From positions 1-29,405 of the forward strand of contig JBNGIS010008751.1 in the NCBI GenBank assembly GCA_049999725.1: a stretch of DNA of 29,405 bases, given 5' to 3'. Shown piece after piece: positions 29,175-29,405 of this stretch (its first letter is position 1; the number at the start of each line of letters is the position of its first letter). The notes under the pieces were generated by a model that did no database searches, was not told where the DNA came from, and saw nothing but the letters and a program-made list of their open reading frames with translations. Origin of the DNA: Haplomitrium mnioides. Lineage: Eukaryota > Marchantiophyta > Haplomitriopsida > Calobryales. The translations under genes and the position numbers were made by a program.

Positions 29175-29405
29175 TTGGTCTTCTCTAAAGAAGTGTGGAC
29201 TACCCCTCTTTAGAGAAGCACTAAATACCTCTTGGAGTAGTAGAATCTCCACTTTGCATGAACTCCAAGAGAGTCGAACTTTCAAGTTTTCATGAATAAA
29301 GGATAGCGGATATCCCATCATTTATAAATAAAGATAAGAAGTTTGACTTGATATTATGATAGCTAATGGATAGAGGAGCATTTGTACCTCCTATAATTCC
29401 TCTAT
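29175..29405 (+). other. Leader of the element running off the window
   Basis: An untranslated leader is expected here. No convincing gag start is seen before the window ends, so Copia or Gypsy type cannot be decided. TCTCTAAAGAAGTG and CCCTCTTTAGAGAAGC contain the complementary arms TCTCTAAAG and CTTTAGAGA, which could fold into a hairpin at about 29181-29216. Confidence 0.6.

Overview
This window is plant nuclear DNA made almost entirely of retrotransposons, many nested in each other. The evidence is Ty1/Copia and Ty3/Gypsy elements with initiator-Met-tRNA primer sites (TGGTATCAGAGC), a chromodomain at the end of one Gypsy family, AT-rich spacers, and no bacterial gene organisation. Old, decayed, nested copies suit a large-genome land plant such as a gymnosperm or fern, but the species cannot be read from the sequence. 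I found no intact host gene, tRNA or rRNA. Every coding stretch is broken by stops or frameshifts.

Layout. 1-570: a 52-bp tandem array built on the palindrome TATGCGCGCATA. About 571-1266: a non-coding dispersed repeat (copy A). 1274 to about 6685: a 5'-truncated Gypsy element of non-chromodomain (Tat/Athila-like) type, + strand, with pol, a polypurine tract and a long GC-rich LTR holding two internal tandem arrays. About 7020-10180: a Copia element on the - strand with gag, protease, integrase, primer site and 5' LTR; its RT half and other LTR are missing. 10181-10375: a piece of chromovirus LTR. 10770-11130: a 25-bp tandem array. 11351-11664 plus 16597-18094: one - strand pseudogene with DNA-methyltransferase-like motifs, split by a complete 4.9-kb chromovirus (11665-16596, target duplication AGAGC). 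18276-18395: a 24-bp array. 18396-21668: remnants of the same chromovirus family, with two LTRs close together and a truncated pol. 21670-22284: an unidentified + strand pseudogene, followed directly by dispersed-repeat copy B (to 22972). 22985-23330: a Copia RT fragment. 23692-29161: the 5' LTR of another element, split by a second complete chromovirus (23991-28904, + strand, target duplication AGGAG), then that element's primer site and leader to the window end.

The two complete chromoviruses are about 4.9 kb each with 390-bp LTRs and lie in inverted orientation. By eye their LTR pairs differ at about 7 and 14 positions, so the 11665 copy is the younger insertion. They share three TGA stops but have different catalytic losses, which suggests that an already defective source was being copied. 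The part most likely to be new is the non-retroviral material they disrupted: the methyltransferase-like pseudogene bracketed by 24- and 25-bp arrays, and the unidentified reading frame joined to the dispersed repeat.
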